Source: Alphaproteobacteria bacterium
Lineage (GTDB): Bacteria > Pseudomonadota > Alphaproteobacteria > RF32 > CAG-239
Direction of reading: 5' to 3'
NCBI GenBank assembly: GCA_015062435.1
Contig: SUUR01000018.1
Span: forward strand, 1 to 32,629
Length of the DNA stretch: 32,629 bases
Numbering within the stretch: the first letter of the stretch is position 1; the number at the start of each line of letters is the position of its first letter. The translations under genes were made by a program, and so were the position numbers. Below are positions 22,883 through 32,506 of the stretch, piece after piece. The notes under the pieces are model-generated. The model did no database searches and was not told the origin of the DNA. It saw only the letters and a list, made by a program, of their open reading frames with translations.

Positions 22883-23094
22883 TTTTTTTGCTCCTTATAA
22901 GCTTGTTAAATACTATAATCATTGGTAATAAATATTAGTACAAATGTCAATATTCGCTTTTTGGAAATCCCAAGCTTTAAGATTTGTTCACCTATTTTGA
23001 TATTTAATAGCACATTGCGAACCCCATGTTCTCTTAGAACATGGTAAAAATAATTGTGCCGCTAAGATATCATTATATGTACAAGACATGTCTC

Positions 23095-23208
23095 ATGTTT
23101 ATCCGCTCGATATTTTTATCATCGACTTCAACATCTTTGGATCAAACATCTTGTGTCACTCTACTGACATACGCCGAAATGGGATATACCAAATCTGAAG
23201 TACCATAA
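23095..23208 (+). pseudogene. Truncated remnant of the cysteine-rich secreted family
   Basis: A 37-codon frame reads M-F-I-R-S-I-F-L-S-S-T-S-T-S-L-D-Q-T-S-C, then A-E-M-G-Y-T-K-S, then E-V-P and stop. This matches the family signature S-S-T-S-L-A-Q-D-S-C ... C-A-D-M-G-Y-T-K-S-A, cut off before the repeats. It lacks a ribosome binding site and the family promoter box. A hairpin CCATGTTCT / AGAACATGG (23024-23044) upstream may be what remains of the leader. I read it as a decayed family member, inserted or left here. The rest of 22883-23250 shows no gene. Confidence 0.6.
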
Positions 23209-23244
23209 AACAAAATCCCTCAACTGATTTGAGGGATTTTGTTT
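23208..23244 (-). terminator. Terminator of the 23250 gene
   Basis: 16-bp perfect stem AAACAAAATCCCTCAA / TTGAGGGATTTTGTTT with a 5-base loop, directly after the remnant's stop and six bases from the 23250 stop codon. Confidence 0.85.
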
Positions 23245-23249
23245 ATAAA

Positions 23250-23714
23250 TTAATATTGTCCGTATGGAACAACTCTAGCTTGTCGTCCGTAGAGTACCAT
23301 ACATTTTTGTCCGGGTTGAATATATACATCATTACCTTGAACGATGGTTGCTAAATTTCCGTTATCCAAGCGTACGATATATTCATAACCTGTTTGTTTT
23401 GATAATTCAGCTTGAGCAGCATCTCCGGCGATTCCTCCGACTAAAGCTCCGCCGATAGCTCCTAAGATATGGGCTGTATCATCACCGCCGATTGCGGATC
23501 CGGCCACACCGCCGGCTGCAGCACCGAATAATGTTCCTGCATTATTGTCGTTGCTTTTAACCGTTACCGGACGTAAGCTGACAACAGTACACATTTTTGC
23601 AGTATTGACTGTATTGGCACTGGAGGCATAATAATCATTAGCGCCGATATCGGCAGTACAAGCCACATTGAGCATAAACAAAGGCAAAGCCATCAAACTC
23701 AGGTATTTTTTCAT
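23250..23714 (-). CDS. Glycine-zipper outer-membrane lipoprotein (SlyB/Pcp-like)
   Basis: 154 aa. Lipobox L-N-V-A-C in the signal peptide, then a Gly/Ala-rich segment with the 2TM glycine zipper (G-A-A-A-G-G-V-A-G-S-A-I-G-G-D ... A-I-G-G-A-L-V-G-G-I-A-G-D-A), followed by a strand-rich C-terminal part (Y-E-Y-I-V-R-L-D-N-G-N). This is the SlyB/Pcp-type architecture of outer-membrane-associated lipoproteins. AAAGGA precedes the ATG by about 8 bases. It diverges from asnS. Confidence 0.9.
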   Translation of the reverse strand: MKKYLSLMALPLFMLNVACTADIGANDYYASSANTVNTAKMCTVVSLRPVTVKSNDNNAGTLFGAAAGGVAGSAIGGDDTAHILGAIGGALVGGIAGDAAQAELSKQTGYEYIVRLDNGNLATIVQGNDVYIQPGQKCMVLYGRQARVVPYGQY

Positions 23715-23742
23715 ATTTTTTCCTTTCCATTAAATTTATTAA

Positions 23743-23771
23743 AATTTAATCTGTAGAATAATCTTTGTCAA
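23743..23771 (-). promoter_or_regulatory. Promoter of the glycine-zipper lipoprotein gene
   Basis: TTGACA, 17 bp, TAAATT on the minus strand, about 30 bases before the start codon. Confidence 0.6.
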
Positions 23772-23860
23772 TACTGGACATCTGTATAATTTTGTAATAT
23801 ATTACGCCACAGTTAAAAAGCTGTAATCTGTAAAGATAATTAAAAAAAGGACAAATAATA

Positions 23861-25249
23861 ATGTTAAAAAGAACAAAAATATCTGAAATACTTGCTTCTG
23901 AACAACCGTTGGCAGAGGTTTTGGTAAAAGGTTGGGTAAGAACTCGCCGTGATTCTAAGGACTTTTCATTTGTAGAGGTTAATGATGGTTCTTCATTAAA
24001 AAACATACAGATTATCGCTAATAATAATTTATCCAATTATGAAGATGTAAAAAAATTGACAACAGGATCATCTGTTGCAATTAAAGGAGCGTTGGTTGAA
24101 TCTCAGGGCGGAAATCAAAAGTATGAAGTTGTTGCCAAAGATATTGAGATTTATAGTTTGGCGCCGGAAGATTTTCCTTTGCAAAAGAAAAAACACACTG
24201 ATGAATATTTGCGTACAATTGCTCACTTGCGTCCTCGTACTAATAAATACGGTGCCGCATTTAGAGTTCGTTCGGAATTATCTTATGCCATTCACAAGTT
24301 TTTTAATGAACGTGGTTTTAGGTATGTTCACACTCCGATAATCACTGCTTCAGATTGTGAAGGAGCCGGTGAGATGTTTCAAGTAACCACGTTGGATATG
24401 AGCAATCCTCCTCGTACCAAAGACGGAAAGATTGATTATTCTCAAGACTTTTTCGGCAAAGAAGCTCGATTAACCGTTTCCGGCCAGTTAAATGGAGAAA
24501 TGTATGCTTGTGCACTGGGAGATATTTATACTTTCGGTCCCACTTTCAGAGCTGAAAACTCCAATACAACACGTCATGCCGCAGAATTTTGGATGATTGA
24601 ACCTGAAATGGCATTTGCTGATATTTTTGATGACATGGATTTGGCAGAAGATATGGTCAAATACTGCATTAAATATGTTATGAATACCTGTGCAGATGAA
24701 TTGTCTTTATTTGATAAATTTGTAGAACCTGGATTGTTGGATAAATTACATAATATTGTAGACAACGGTTTTGCCAGAATTACTTACACTGAAGCAATCG
24801 AGATTATGCAAAAATCAGGACATAAATTTGAATATACTCCGGAGTTTGGAATAGACATGCAGACAGAGCATGAACGCTATTTGGCAGAACAACATTTCAA
24901 GCGTCCGGTAATAGTGAGAGACTATCCTAAAGAGATAAAAGCTTTTTATATGCGCTTGAATGATGACAATCGCACTGTTGCCGCCATGGATGTTTTAGTT
25001 CCGGGTATCGGTGAACTTATCGGAGGTTCTCAGCGTGAAGATCGCTATGATGTTTTGGTTCAACGTATCAAAGAAAACGGTATGACGGAAGATGATTATA
25101 GTTGGTATTTGGATTCTCGTCGTTACGGTTCTGTTCCTCATGCCGGATTCGGGCTTGGTTTTGAGCGCATGATGATGCTCATTACCGGTATTGGAAATAT
25201 AAGAGATGTAATACCGTTCCCCCGTACACCGAAATCTGTTAACTTTTAG
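23861..25249 (+). CDS. asnS: Asparaginyl-tRNA synthetase
   Basis: 462 aa. Charges tRNA-Asn. The N-terminal OB fold ([16 protein letters not shown]) is followed by the class II core: [12 protein letters not shown], motif 2 [16 protein letters not shown] and motif 3 G-F-G-L-G-F-E-R-M. The E-N-S-N-T-T-R-H form distinguishes AsnRS from AspRS. AAAGGA lies about 10 bases before the ATG. Overlapped in transcription with a secreted protein gene nine bases downstream. Confidence 0.95.
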   Translation: MLKRTKISEILASEQPLAEVLVKGWVRTRRDSKDFSFVEVNDGSSLKNIQIIANNNLSNYEDVKKLTTGSSVAIKGALVESQGGNQKYEVVAKDIEIYSLAPEDFPLQKKKHTDEYLRTIAHLRPRTNKYGAAFRVRSELSYAIHKFFNERGFRYVHTPIITASDCEGAGEMFQVTTLDMSNPPRTKDGKIDYSQDFFGKEARLTVSGQLNGEMYACALGDIYTFGPTFRAENSNTTRHAAEFWMIEPEMAFADIFDDMDLAEDMVKYCIKYVMNTCADELSLFDKFVEPGLLDKLHNIVDNGFARITYTEAIEIMQKSGHKFEYTPEFGIDMQTEHERYLAEQHFKRPVIVRDYPKEIKAFYMRLNDDNRTVAAMDVLVPGIGELIGGSQREDRYDVLVQRIKENGMTEDDYSWYLDSRRYGSVPHAGFGLGFERMMMLITGIGNIRDVIPFPRTPKSVNF

Positions 25250-25258
25250 AGAATATGT

Positions 25259-25783
25259 ATGCGCAATTTGCTTGTATTGTTATTTTCTATAATAGTTACG
25301 CAAGTTCATGCTCAGCAAATTGCAGATGAAGATATATTTGGTATTCCCACAGAAACCATTAAAGTAATAGAAAGCAAAAACATTCCGGAGACTCAACGAC
25401 ACTCAGTTGAGTTTCCCGAATGTAATGATAGCAGTTTTACTTCATGGTTTAGTGATATTGTTTCTGAGCAGGAAAAAAAGGAGGAAGAAAGCATCATTAA
25501 TAAGCGTACTCGTTTATTGGCTCAAAAATATATTAATAATTTTATAGAACAAGATGTATCAACATTTTCGGCACAAGAAAATCGAAATCTGGCTCAGATT
25601 ATCATCACAACCAAAGTTAACAAAGGTTATGTAAATTCCGATTTTAAAATTTGTGCAACGGATAATCCGATTTTGGAACGCAAAGTATATGTACTTATGC
25701 AACGCCATACAGATACTGAAATTTATATCTGGATTATTAATTATAATCAAAATGAAATCTTAAAAAAAATTTATAAAATATAA
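25259..25783 (+). CDS. Secreted hypothetical protein, 174 aa
   Basis: Not recognised. It starts nine bases after asnS and is probably co-transcribed. Signal peptide M-R-N-L-L-V-L-L-F-S-I-I-V-T-Q-V-H-A, then an acidic, Glu-rich segment to about residue 80, then a compact part with Q-E-N-R-N-L-A-Q-I-I-I-T-T-K-V-N-K-G-Y and a strand-rich end (K-V-Y-V-L-M-Q-R-H ... I-Y-I-W-I-I-N-Y). Two cysteines in the mature protein. No membrane helix after the signal. Confidence 0.75.
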   Translation: MRNLLVLLFSIIVTQVHAQQIADEDIFGIPTETIKVIESKNIPETQRHSVEFPECNDSSFTSWFSDIVSEQEKKEEESIINKRTRLLAQKYINNFIEQDVSTFSAQENRNLAQIIITTKVNKGYVNSDFKICATDNPILERKVYVLMQRHTDTEIYIWIINYNQNEILKKIYKI

Positions 25784-25838
25784 AAAGAAACTTGCAAAAC
25801 ATAATAAAAAAAGCTAATATCAAACTCCCTGTCAAAGG

Positions 25839-25868
25839 TTGATTTGTTTTACCAGAGGCTTATATTAT
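25839..25868 (+). promoter_or_regulatory. Promoter of rpoH
   Basis: TTGATT, 18 bp, TATTAT, about 32 bases before the start codon. Confidence 0.6.
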
Positions 25869-25900
25869 GATTCGTTAATAAAAAAGGTGATGAATAAAAC

Positions 25901-26797
25901 ATGGGTATCGGTTCTGAATTAATTGTCAAAACATCTTCTAATTTACCTGCGCTGGTAAATGACAATAGTTTAGTATCATATTTGGAGCGCATCAAAAAGT
26001 TTCCTGTTTTGTCACAAGAGCAGGAACAAGCCTTGGTTACGGATTTTCAACAAACAGGTAATATGAATTCAGCACAAATATTGGTTACTTCGCATTTGCG
26101 TTTAGCGGCAAAGATAGCATTCACGTATCGTCGATATGGTTTGCCGTTGGCAGATATTATCTCTGAGGCCAACATCGGATTGATGCAAGCTGTTAAGAAA
26201 TTTGATCTTAGCAAAAAAGTTCGTTTGGCCACATATGCCATATGGTGGATTAAAGCTTCAATAAACGACTATGTTTTACGCTCATGGTCATTGGTAAAAA
26301 TCGGAACACGAGCAGCACAAAAGAAATTGTTTTATAACTTAGCAAGAATCAAAGCTCGTTTAGGTATCTATGATAATAAAGAACTGGATACCGATACTGT
26401 AAAATCTATTGCCAGAGAGCTTGTTGTTGAGGAATCCGAAGTTATGGAAATGAATGGTCGTCTTGGAGGCGATAAATCTTTAAATATATCTGTTGATGAA
26501 GAAGATGGTTCTGAGCAGATAGATTTCTTGGTAGATAAAAGCCAAAATATTGAAGCATCATTAGCCCGTAAGCAAGAAGCATCATATAAGGCAAAAGTAT
26601 TGCATCAGTGCATGCATCTCTTGAGTGAAAGAGAACAATATATTATCAAAAACAGAATGTTGACTGAAAACCCAAAGACATTAGAAGAAATTGGCGGAGA
26701 GTTTAATGTTAGCCGAGAGAGAATTCGTCAAATAGAAAAAAATGCATTTGATAAACTTAAATCGTTGGTTTTAGTTGCAATTAGTTCTCAAAAATGA
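25901..26797 (+). CDS. rpoH: Heat-shock sigma factor RpoH (sigma32)
   Basis: 298 aa. Directs RNA polymerase to heat-shock promoters. Region 2 shows S-H-L-R-L-A-A-K-I-A ... G-L-P-L-A-D-I-I-S-E-A-N-I-G-L-M-Q-A and the W-W-I-K-A-S-I motif; the RpoH box is Q-K-K-L-F-Y-N-L-A-R (about residue 140), where the usual L-R is L-A-R; region 4 ends in a helix-turn-helix with S-R-E-R-I-R-Q-I-E. AAGGTGA gives a ribosome binding site. It likely controls clpB, which lies 3 kb downstream behind a sigma32-like promoter. Confidence 0.95.
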   Translation: MGIGSELIVKTSSNLPALVNDNSLVSYLERIKKFPVLSQEQEQALVTDFQQTGNMNSAQILVTSHLRLAAKIAFTYRRYGLPLADIISEANIGLMQAVKKFDLSKKVRLATYAIWWIKASINDYVLRSWSLVKIGTRAAQKKLFYNLARIKARLGIYDNKELDTDTVKSIARELVVEESEVMEMNGRLGGDKSLNISVDEEDGSEQIDFLVDKSQNIEASLARKQEASYKAKVLHQCMHLLSEREQYIIKNRMLTENPKTLEEIGGEFNVSRERIRQIEKNAFDKLKSLVLVAISSQK

Positions 26798-26820
26798 TAT
26801 TATCCTATTAGGAGAAAACA

Positions 26821-27015
26821 ATGATTGTTGAACAAAAAATTCAAGATATTACATCTTATCAGCCTTTATCTGAAGAAAGTAAGGTTTCATTGGGTATTGA
26901 TAGTAATTCGTTTAACAATCGTATGTCCAAACGTTTAGATAAAGTACGCAAGCTTGTGCATGGCAATGATGAACACACATCTCAACAAAACAGTTTAGAA
27001 AACATTAGAAATTAA
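26821..27015 (+). CDS. Small hypothetical protein, 64 aa
   Basis: Starts 23 bases after rpoH with AGGAG eight bases upstream and ends just before a terminator, so it is a real gene in the rpoH transcript. It is hydrophilic and helical, with R-M-S-K-R-L-D-K-V-R-K-L-V-H in the middle, and has no signal peptide. Function unknown; co-transcription suggests a link with the heat-shock response, but nothing else supports it. Confidence 0.7.
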   Translation: MIVEQKIQDITSYQPLSEESKVSLGIDSNSFNNRMSKRLDKVRKLVHGNDEHTSQQNSLENIRN

Positions 27016-27023
27016 AGGTATTT

Positions 27024-27050
27024 ACATCTGGATTGACAGATGTTTTTTTT
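27024..27050 (+). terminator. Terminator of the rpoH transcript
   Basis: 7-bp stem ACATCTG / CAGATGT, 6-base loop, then eight T. It ends 13 bases before the prmC start. Confidence 0.88.
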
Positions 27051-27063
27051 GTAGAAAATATTT

Positions 27064-27921
27064 ATGTATATATCAATAACGGAACTTTTATCGTCTGCCA
27101 AACAACAGTTACTTCACGCCGGTGTAGAAACTGATTATTATGAATTACGTGTTTTATTGGCAGAAGCACTAGGGACAGATGTTGTCAACTTACCGCTCAG
27201 AGAGACAGAGGCCGATGCCAAGCAGATTGAGAATTTTTATTTTATGTTGTCAGAACGCCAAAAGCACAAGCCGATAGATAAAATAATAGGCCGTCGTGGA
27301 TTTTATAAATATGATTTTATTGTAAATACAAATGTCTTATCCCCAAGACCTGATACGGAAATTTTAGTAGAAAACGCTATTTCCGCCATAAAAAAGAATA
27401 ATTGCAAAAATATACTGGAACTCGGTGTCGGTTCCGGATGCGTTATTTCCAGTATTTTGGCAGATGTTCCTGATATAAACGGAGTAGGAGTTGATAAATC
27501 CCCATCAGCATTGGAAATCGCTCAAAAAAATGCAGAAATATTAGGGGTTGCAAAACGTCTTAAACTGTATGAAGCTGATTGGTTTTGTGAAGATTTTTTA
27601 TCCTTAGTAACAGAAAAGTTTAATATAATAGTTTCAAATCCTCCTTATATCAGCAAACAAGAATTATCCGAATTGGATAAAGAAGTCATACTTTATGATC
27701 CGATAATTGCTTTAGATGGCGGAGAAGATGGTTTAGAGAGTTATCGAAAAATATCAATTTTGGCACCGAATCTATTAACTGAAGGTGGTTTAATATTTTT
27801 AGAAGTCGGAGAAAATCAGGCAGACGATGTTATATCTGTTTTTGAGGCAAGCGGTATGCATTTTCATGGAATATATAAAGATTTATCCGGCATAAAAAGA
27901 TGTATAAGTATGAAAAAATAG
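27064..27921 (+). CDS. prmC: Release factor glutamine methyltransferase PrmC
   Basis: 285 aa. Methylates the Gln of the GGQ motif of peptide-chain release factors. The N-terminal helical domain ends with P-I-D-K-I-I-G-R-R-G-F-Y; the methyltransferase core has the SAM loop L-E-L-G-V-G-S-G-C-V (about residue 120) and the catalytic N-P-P-Y (about residue 192). Unlike most genomes, prfA is not next to it. No clear Shine-Dalgarno sequence; the start codon lies just after the rpoH terminator, so its own promoter must overlap that hairpin, or read-through supplies it. The DUF4167 gene follows. Confidence 0.94.
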   Translation: MYISITELLSSAKQQLLHAGVETDYYELRVLLAEALGTDVVNLPLRETEADAKQIENFYFMLSERQKHKPIDKIIGRRGFYKYDFIVNTNVLSPRPDTEILVENAISAIKKNNCKNILELGVGSGCVISSILADVPDINGVGVDKSPSALEIAQKNAEILGVAKRLKLYEADWFCEDFLSLVTEKFNIIVSNPPYISKQELSELDKEVILYDPIIALDGGEDGLESYRKISILAPNLLTEGGLIFLEVGENQADDVISVFEASGMHFHGIYKDLSGIKRCISMKK

Positions 27922-27954
27922 ATTGCAAATATAAAATATTTGTGTAATATAAGA

Positions 27955-28048
27955 ACTGTTTATAACAGTGTTGTTTTATATTTTGATTAAACACTGTTTG
28001 TTCCAATCAAAATAATTTGTTTTAATCCGCCTCAATATTTTTTTGAGG
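27955..28048 (+). promoter_or_regulatory. Leader with interleaved inverted repeats and a buried ribosome binding site
   Basis: AACAGTGTT (27964) can pair with ACTGTT just before it or with AACACTGTT (27990); ATTTTGATT (27980) can pair with AATCAAAAT (28005). The two 9-bp pairs interleave, so they form a pseudoknot or exclude each other. CCTCAA (28030) pairs with TTGAGG (28043), whose GAGG is the ribosome binding site of the DUF4167 gene. Confidence 0.5.
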
Positions 28049-28057
28049 TTAATATTT

Positions 28058-28591
28058 ATGGTAAAATTTATGAAAAAAAATAATAAGTATCGTTCTTCCA
28101 ATAACTACAACAATCAAATTTATTCTCTTAACTACAAATTTGACAGCATCAGTCCTGCTGGTAAAATTAGCGGGACAGCACTTGACCTGATTAAAAGATA
28201 CAATGAATTGGCCAAAGAAGCGCAAGGTAACGCAGATTATGTTGAGGCTGAAAATTATCGCCAATATGCTGAACACTATCGTAAAATTGTTACGGAAATA
28301 AATGAACGTAAAAATCAGCGAAATAATTATCAAAACAAAGATGAGAATATAAATTCAGATAATAATATTGAAGCACCATCTTCAGAAACAGATAAAACGG
28401 TTGCACTTCCCGAAATTGATGTTTTAGAAGCAACTCCTGCCAACACTGAAGAAAAAGCTCCCAAATCGGTATCTAAGCGTCAATTCAAAATTATAGAAAT
28501 TAGCGCAGCAGATGCCGAAAAACCTATATCAGCAAGCAAAACTCGTACTCGTACAAGTCGCAAAGTAAAAGAAGAGGCTGTTGCTCAATAG
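28058..28591 (+). CDS. DUF4167 domain protein
   Basis: 177 aa. The start is the ATG at 28058 with GAGG nine bases upstream; the Met four codons on is the alternative. The N-terminal DUF4167 domain (about residues 5-85) has the alphaproteobacterial pattern of R/N-rich start, F-D-S-x-x-P-x-G-K-I-x-G-T-A ... Y-N-E-L-A-K-E-A-Q ... A-E-N-Y-R-Q-Y-A-E-H-Y. The rest is low-complexity and basic at the end (T-R-T-R-T-S-R-K-V-K). The function is unknown; the prmC-DUF4167 neighbourhood is typical of the class. Confidence 0.88.
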   Translation: MVKFMKKNNKYRSSNNYNNQIYSLNYKFDSISPAGKISGTALDLIKRYNELAKEAQGNADYVEAENYRQYAEHYRKIVTEINERKNQRNNYQNKDENINSDNNIEAPSSETDKTVALPEIDVLEATPANTEEKAPKSVSKRQFKIIEISAADAEKPISASKTRTRTSRKVKEEAVAQ

Positions 28592-28611
28592 TTTTATAGG
28601 GGGGATATAAA

Positions 28612-29754
28612 TTGTTTTTTGTAGCATATTTGATAATAGCAATTGCATGTTCATCAATAACTATTAAAACCCTTGTAGGTTATAGTGATATGAAGATAAT
28701 TAACAAAATTCTTATTTCACTAATAATAGTTTTTGGTTGGGTATCTCCTCTGATTATTACCGCATTGAGAAAATGTCACGGAGTTAATCCGAGTATATAT
28801 TCAGCCATTTCCAATGTGGGTTATACATTACTCGGATTCGTATTTATTTTATTTGCGTTGCTTTTGATAAGAGATATTATCTGGTATGCTATTTACGGTA
28901 GTGCCAGAGCAATGGGGTTAGACGGTTGGAGCATAAACCCCAAAAATATAAGTGTATTGGGTTATGCAAATCTGATTGTTATTTTGTTTTCAATTTCAGT
29001 TTGTATTTATGCTCTGTATCAAGGGGGAAAAACTCCTGAGATAAAAGAAGTTAAGGCAGAAACCAATCTTATTAATAAGGATACAAGACTGGTTCAATTA
29101 TCAGATTTGCACATTAACCGCACAACTCCGGTTAGCCGGATACACCGAATTGTTGAGGCTGTAAACAGTTTGCATCCGGATATTATTATTCTTACCGGAG
29201 ACATCGGAGATGATGATGTTTCATCGGTTAGTGATCAACTTAATGCTCTGCAATACATGAGCGCACCTTATGGAGTATATGCATCTATCGGTAATCATGA
29301 ATTTTATAATGGACTGAGTTCATGGATGTATCAATACAATAAAATGGGCTTTAAGGTGTTGTTCAATCAAGGTATTGAAGTCATAAACAATATATTTATT
29401 GGTGGTATCCCCGATGCACATACGGCCAATTCAGATCCCTCATTAAATGTTAATTTTAGTCACACATTAGCCGGAAGTGATCAAAAACAATATAAAATAT
29501 TGCTTTCACACAATCCTGAGCTTGCCAATTCCATCAGTAGTTTCAACTTTCAAATGATGTTAGCGGGACACACACACGGTGGTCAGATTTTTCCGTTTCA
29601 CTTTTTTGTAAAAAAGGCCAATCAATATCTTAGCGGAGATTATAATGTAAACGGCATCAAATTGCATGTATCCAACGGTTCAGGTACATGGGGACCTAAG
29701 ATGCGTCTGTTTGCACCTTCAGAGATTACTGTTATTGACCTCATAAAAAAATAA
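28612..29754 (+). CDS. Membrane metallophosphoesterase
   Basis: 380 aa from a TTG start with a run of G (GGGGGGA) six bases upstream. Four hydrophobic segments occupy about residues 1-140; a calcineurin-like phosphoesterase domain follows (about 155-378) with D-L-H (165), G-D-I-G-D (198), G-N-H-E (226) and G-H-T-H-G-G-Q (322), all five metal-binding motifs of the YkuE/YaeI type present. These enzymes act on membrane-linked phosphoesters; the substrate here is not known. Follows the DUF4167 gene by 20 bases, so probably the same operon. Confidence 0.88.
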   Translation: MFFVAYLIIAIACSSITIKTLVGYSDMKIINKILISLIIVFGWVSPLIITALRKCHGVNPSIYSAISNVGYTLLGFVFILFALLLIRDIIWYAIYGSARAMGLDGWSINPKNISVLGYANLIVILFSISVCIYALYQGGKTPEIKEVKAETNLINKDTRLVQLSDLHINRTTPVSRIHRIVEAVNSLHPDIIILTGDIGDDDVSSVSDQLNALQYMSAPYGVYASIGNHEFYNGLSSWMYQYNKMGFKVLFNQGIEVINNIFIGGIPDAHTANSDPSLNVNFSHTLAGSDQKQYKILLSHNPELANSISSFNFQMMLAGHTHGGQIFPFHFFVKKANQYLSGDYNVNGIKLHVSNGSGTWGPKMRLFAPSEITVIDLIKK

Positions 29755-29762
29755 TATCAGGA

Positions 29763-29793
29763 CTTGATTTATAGTCACAGTGTTTCCTATATT
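29763..29793 (+). promoter_or_regulatory. Possible sigma32 promoter of clpB
   Basis: CTTG (29763), 19 bases, CCTATATT fits the heat-shock consensus CTTGAA...CCTATnT roughly; the spacing is at the long end. Confidence 0.45.
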
Positions 29794-29815
29794 AAATATA
29801 TCAGGAGGCGCTATT

Positions 29816-32410
29816 ATGGATTTTGAAAAACTCACAACCAGATCAAAAGAAACCATTGAAGCAGTATTAAAACTAGCAGCGGCAAACAAAAATCAATACA
29901 TTACACCACTGCATTTGCTTCATGTTTTGTTAGAAAGCAAACAAGATGTAATCCGTCAGTTGATAACCCAATCCGGCGGAGATTATTCTCAAATTGTTCA
30001 AAAAACAGAAAATGCACTTTCGAAATTACCTCAGGTAGGCGGAGCTTCTGTTCAATCATTAATGAGCCAAGAGTTTACATCAGTTATGATGGCAGCAGAA
30101 ACATTGGCATCTAAAGCCAATGATAAATACGTTACAATAGAACGCTTGCTTCAGGCATTGAGCATCACTAATGGCAATGATGCTTATAACATCTTGGCTT
30201 CATGCGGTGTAGATGCCGCCAAACTTAATCAGGCCATAAATGGGTACCGCAAAGGTCGTTTGGCAGATTCTGAGGGGGCAGAAGATAATTTTGAGGCTTT
30301 AAAAAAATTTACCATAGACATAACTCTCAAAGCCAAAGAAGGCAAATTAGATCCTGTTATAGGCAGAGAGCAAGAAATACGTCGTACAATTCAAGTCTTA
30401 TCTCGTAGAACTAAAAATAATCCGGTATTGATAGGGGAGCCAGGCGTCGGAAAAACAGCAATTGTTGAAGGGTTAGCAATCCGTATTATTAACAATGATG
30501 TACCTGAAAGTTTGAGAGATAAAAGATTACTTGCGCTGGACTTGGGAGCTTTAATTGCTGGTGCCAAGTTTAGAGGTGAGTTTGAAGAACGTTTGAAAGC
30601 TGTACTCAAAGATGTCGAATCTTCTGACGGAAACATTATCTTATTTATTGATGAGATGCACACATTGGTAGGAGCCGGAGCATCAGAAGGTTCAATGGAT
30701 GCATCAAATTTATTAAAACCGGCACTGGCAAGAGGAGAGTTACATTGTCTGGGGGCCACCACATTAAACGAATACAAAAAATATGTAGAAAAAGATGCCG
30801 CTTTAGCACGTCGTTTTCAGGCAGTATATGTCGGAGAACCTGATGTTGAAGAAACAATTTCAATTTTGCGGGGCATAAAAGAAAAGTTTGAACTTCATCA
30901 CGGGGTTAAAATATCAGACAATGCCCTTATTGCTGCAGCCACATTATCAGATCGTTATATAAGTGACAGATTTTTGCCGGATAAAGCAATTGATCTGATG
31001 GATGAGGCCGCCAGTTCACTAAGAATGTCAATAGATTCCAAACCTGAAGATTTAGATGAACTTGATCGTAGAATTATGCAACTCAAAATAGAACGAGAAG
31101 CCCTAAAAAAAGAAACAGATTCCAAATCACAAGAACGAGTAGAACACATCAGTTATGAGATAACCGGTTTGGAGGCAAAAGCTAAAACATTGGCTGATAA
31201 ATGGCAAGAAGAAAAGCAGGGGCTTGCGCAGTTTACCGAATTAAGAGATAAACTGGATAAAGCCAAGATAGAGGTTGAAATAGCCAAAAGAGAAGGACGA
31301 TTTGAACAAGCCGGTGAGTTACAATATAGCGTAATTCCTGATCTTGAAAACAAAATTAAAACTATTGAGGAACAGACTGAACAGCGTAAAAATAGTTTTT
31401 CCGAAACAGTTACTGATGAAAACATTGCAGCAGTTGTATCTAAATGGACAGGAATTCCTGTTGATAAAATGCTTGAAGGTGAGCGTGAAAAACTTCTTCA
31501 TATGGAAGATTTCTTAAGCAAAAGAGTTATTGGGCAAAAAGAAGCCATAAGTGCGGTTTCCAACGCCGTCAGACGCTCCAGAGCAGGGATTTCCGATGCC
31601 AGACAACCGATAGGATCGTTTTTGTTCTTAGGTCCTACCGGTGTTGGCAAAACAGAACTCAGCAAAGCATTAGCAGAATTTTTGTTTAATGATGAAACAG
31701 CTCTTTTGCGAGTGGATATGTCTGAATATATGGAAAAGCATGCGGTTGCTCGTCTAATAGGATCTCCTCCGGGATATGTCGGATATGATGAGGGAGGTTT
31801 TCTTACGGAATCGATTCGTCGTCGTCCATATCAGGTTATTTTATTTGATGAAGTAGAAAAAGCTCATCCTGACGTATTTAATATTTTATTGCAAGTCTTA
31901 GATGATGGACGTCTTACTGATGGCAAAGGCCGTACTGTCGATTTCAAGAATACCATCATTATCATGACATCTAATTTGGGTTCTGATATTTTATCATCAG
32001 CTACCGGAGCAGATGAAGGCAAGCAAATCCGAGCCAAAGTTATGGATATTGTAAAAAATTCTTTCCGTCCGGAGTTTATTAATCGCATAGACGAGATAAG
32101 TATTTTTCATAAATTGGACAAGAGTAATATTAAAGATATTGCTAAAATACAAATTGCCAATATAGAAAAAAGGTTGCTCACTCGTAATATTCACTTGCGT
32201 GTAACAGATACGGCATTTATCTGGATTGTTAATAACGGTTATGATGCTGTTTATGGAGCAAGGCCTCTCAAAAGATTGCTTAAAAATCAGATAGAAAACA
32301 AACTGGCTCTTAAGATATTGGACGGAGCAATTACCGATAATGATACTGCCGATATTATTGTCCAAGACGGTGCATTGGAAGTTGTTCGTAATAAGAAAAT
32401 ATCTGGATAA
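29816..32410 (+). CDS. clpB: ClpB disaggregase
   Basis: 864 aa, the full length. Hexameric AAA+ chaperone that threads aggregated proteins, with DnaK. N-terminal domain (to about 145), first AAA+ domain with Walker A G-E-P-G-V-G-K-T (about 206) and Walker B I-L-F-I-D-E-M-H, the coiled-coil M domain (about 395-510; R-L-E-N-style heptads around [10 protein letters not shown]), second AAA+ with G-P-T-G-V-G-K-T (about 606), Walker [12 protein letters not shown] and G-Y-V-G-Y. The M domain separates it from ClpA/ClpC. The start is the ATG at 29816, eight bases after AGGAGG. A sigma32-like promoter precedes it. Confidence 0.97.
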   Translation: MDFEKLTTRSKETIEAVLKLAAANKNQYITPLHLLHVLLESKQDVIRQLITQSGGDYSQIVQKTENALSKLPQVGGASVQSLMSQEFTSVMMAAETLASKANDKYVTIERLLQALSITNGNDAYNILASCGVDAAKLNQAINGYRKGRLADSEGAEDNFEALKKFTIDITLKAKEGKLDPVIGREQEIRRTIQVLSRRTKNNPVLIGEPGVGKTAIVEGLAIRIINNDVPESLRDKRLLALDLGALIAGAKFRGEFEERLKAVLKDVESSDGNIILFIDEMHTLVGAGASEGSMDASNLLKPALARGELHCLGATTLNEYKKYVEKDAALARRFQAVYVGEPDVEETISILRGIKEKFELHHGVKISDNALIAAATLSDRYISDRFLPDKAIDLMDEAASSLRMSIDSKPEDLDELDRRIMQLKIEREALKKETDSKSQERVEHISYEITGLEAKAKTLADKWQEEKQGLAQFTELRDKLDKAKIEVEIAKREGRFEQAGELQYSVIPDLENKIKTIEEQTEQRKNSFSETVTDENIAAVVSKWTGIPVDKMLEGEREKLLHMEDFLSKRVIGQKEAISAVSNAVRRSRAGISDARQPIGSFLFLGPTGVGKTELSKALAEFLFNDETALLRVDMSEYMEKHAVARLIGSPPGYVGYDEGGFLTESIRRRPYQVILFDEVEKAHPDVFNILLQVLDDGRLTDGKGRTVDFKNTIIIMTSNLGSDILSSATGADEGKQIRAKVMDIVKNSFRPEFINRIDEISIFHKLDKSNIKDIAKIQIANIEKRLLTRNIHLRVTDTAFIWIVNNGYDAVYGARPLKRLLKNQIENKLALKILDGAITDNDTADIIVQDGALEVVRNKKISG

Positions 32411-32432
32411 TAGTTAAAATCTAAAATGTAAA

Positions 32433-32506
32433 CAATTATTGAAACTAGTGGACGAATTTTCAAGCCATCACTAACACTCTAATTCGTCCATTCCCCTTAA
32501 TTATTG
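32433..32506. repeat. Inverted pair of family promoter boxes
   Basis: CAATTATT ... TGGACGAATT on the left mirrors AATTCGTCCA ... AATTATTG on the right (74 bp, unpaired centre). The left half is a minus-strand copy of the upstream box with a degraded promoter (TTTACA, 17, TATCCA) running into the clpB stop; box-to--35 spacing is 16 instead of 17. Confidence 0.6.

Noticed and set aside
23032..23052. GCGAACCCC sequence shared by 21480 and 23017 as a possible att site
   Set aside because: Only nine bases match and the surroundings differ.
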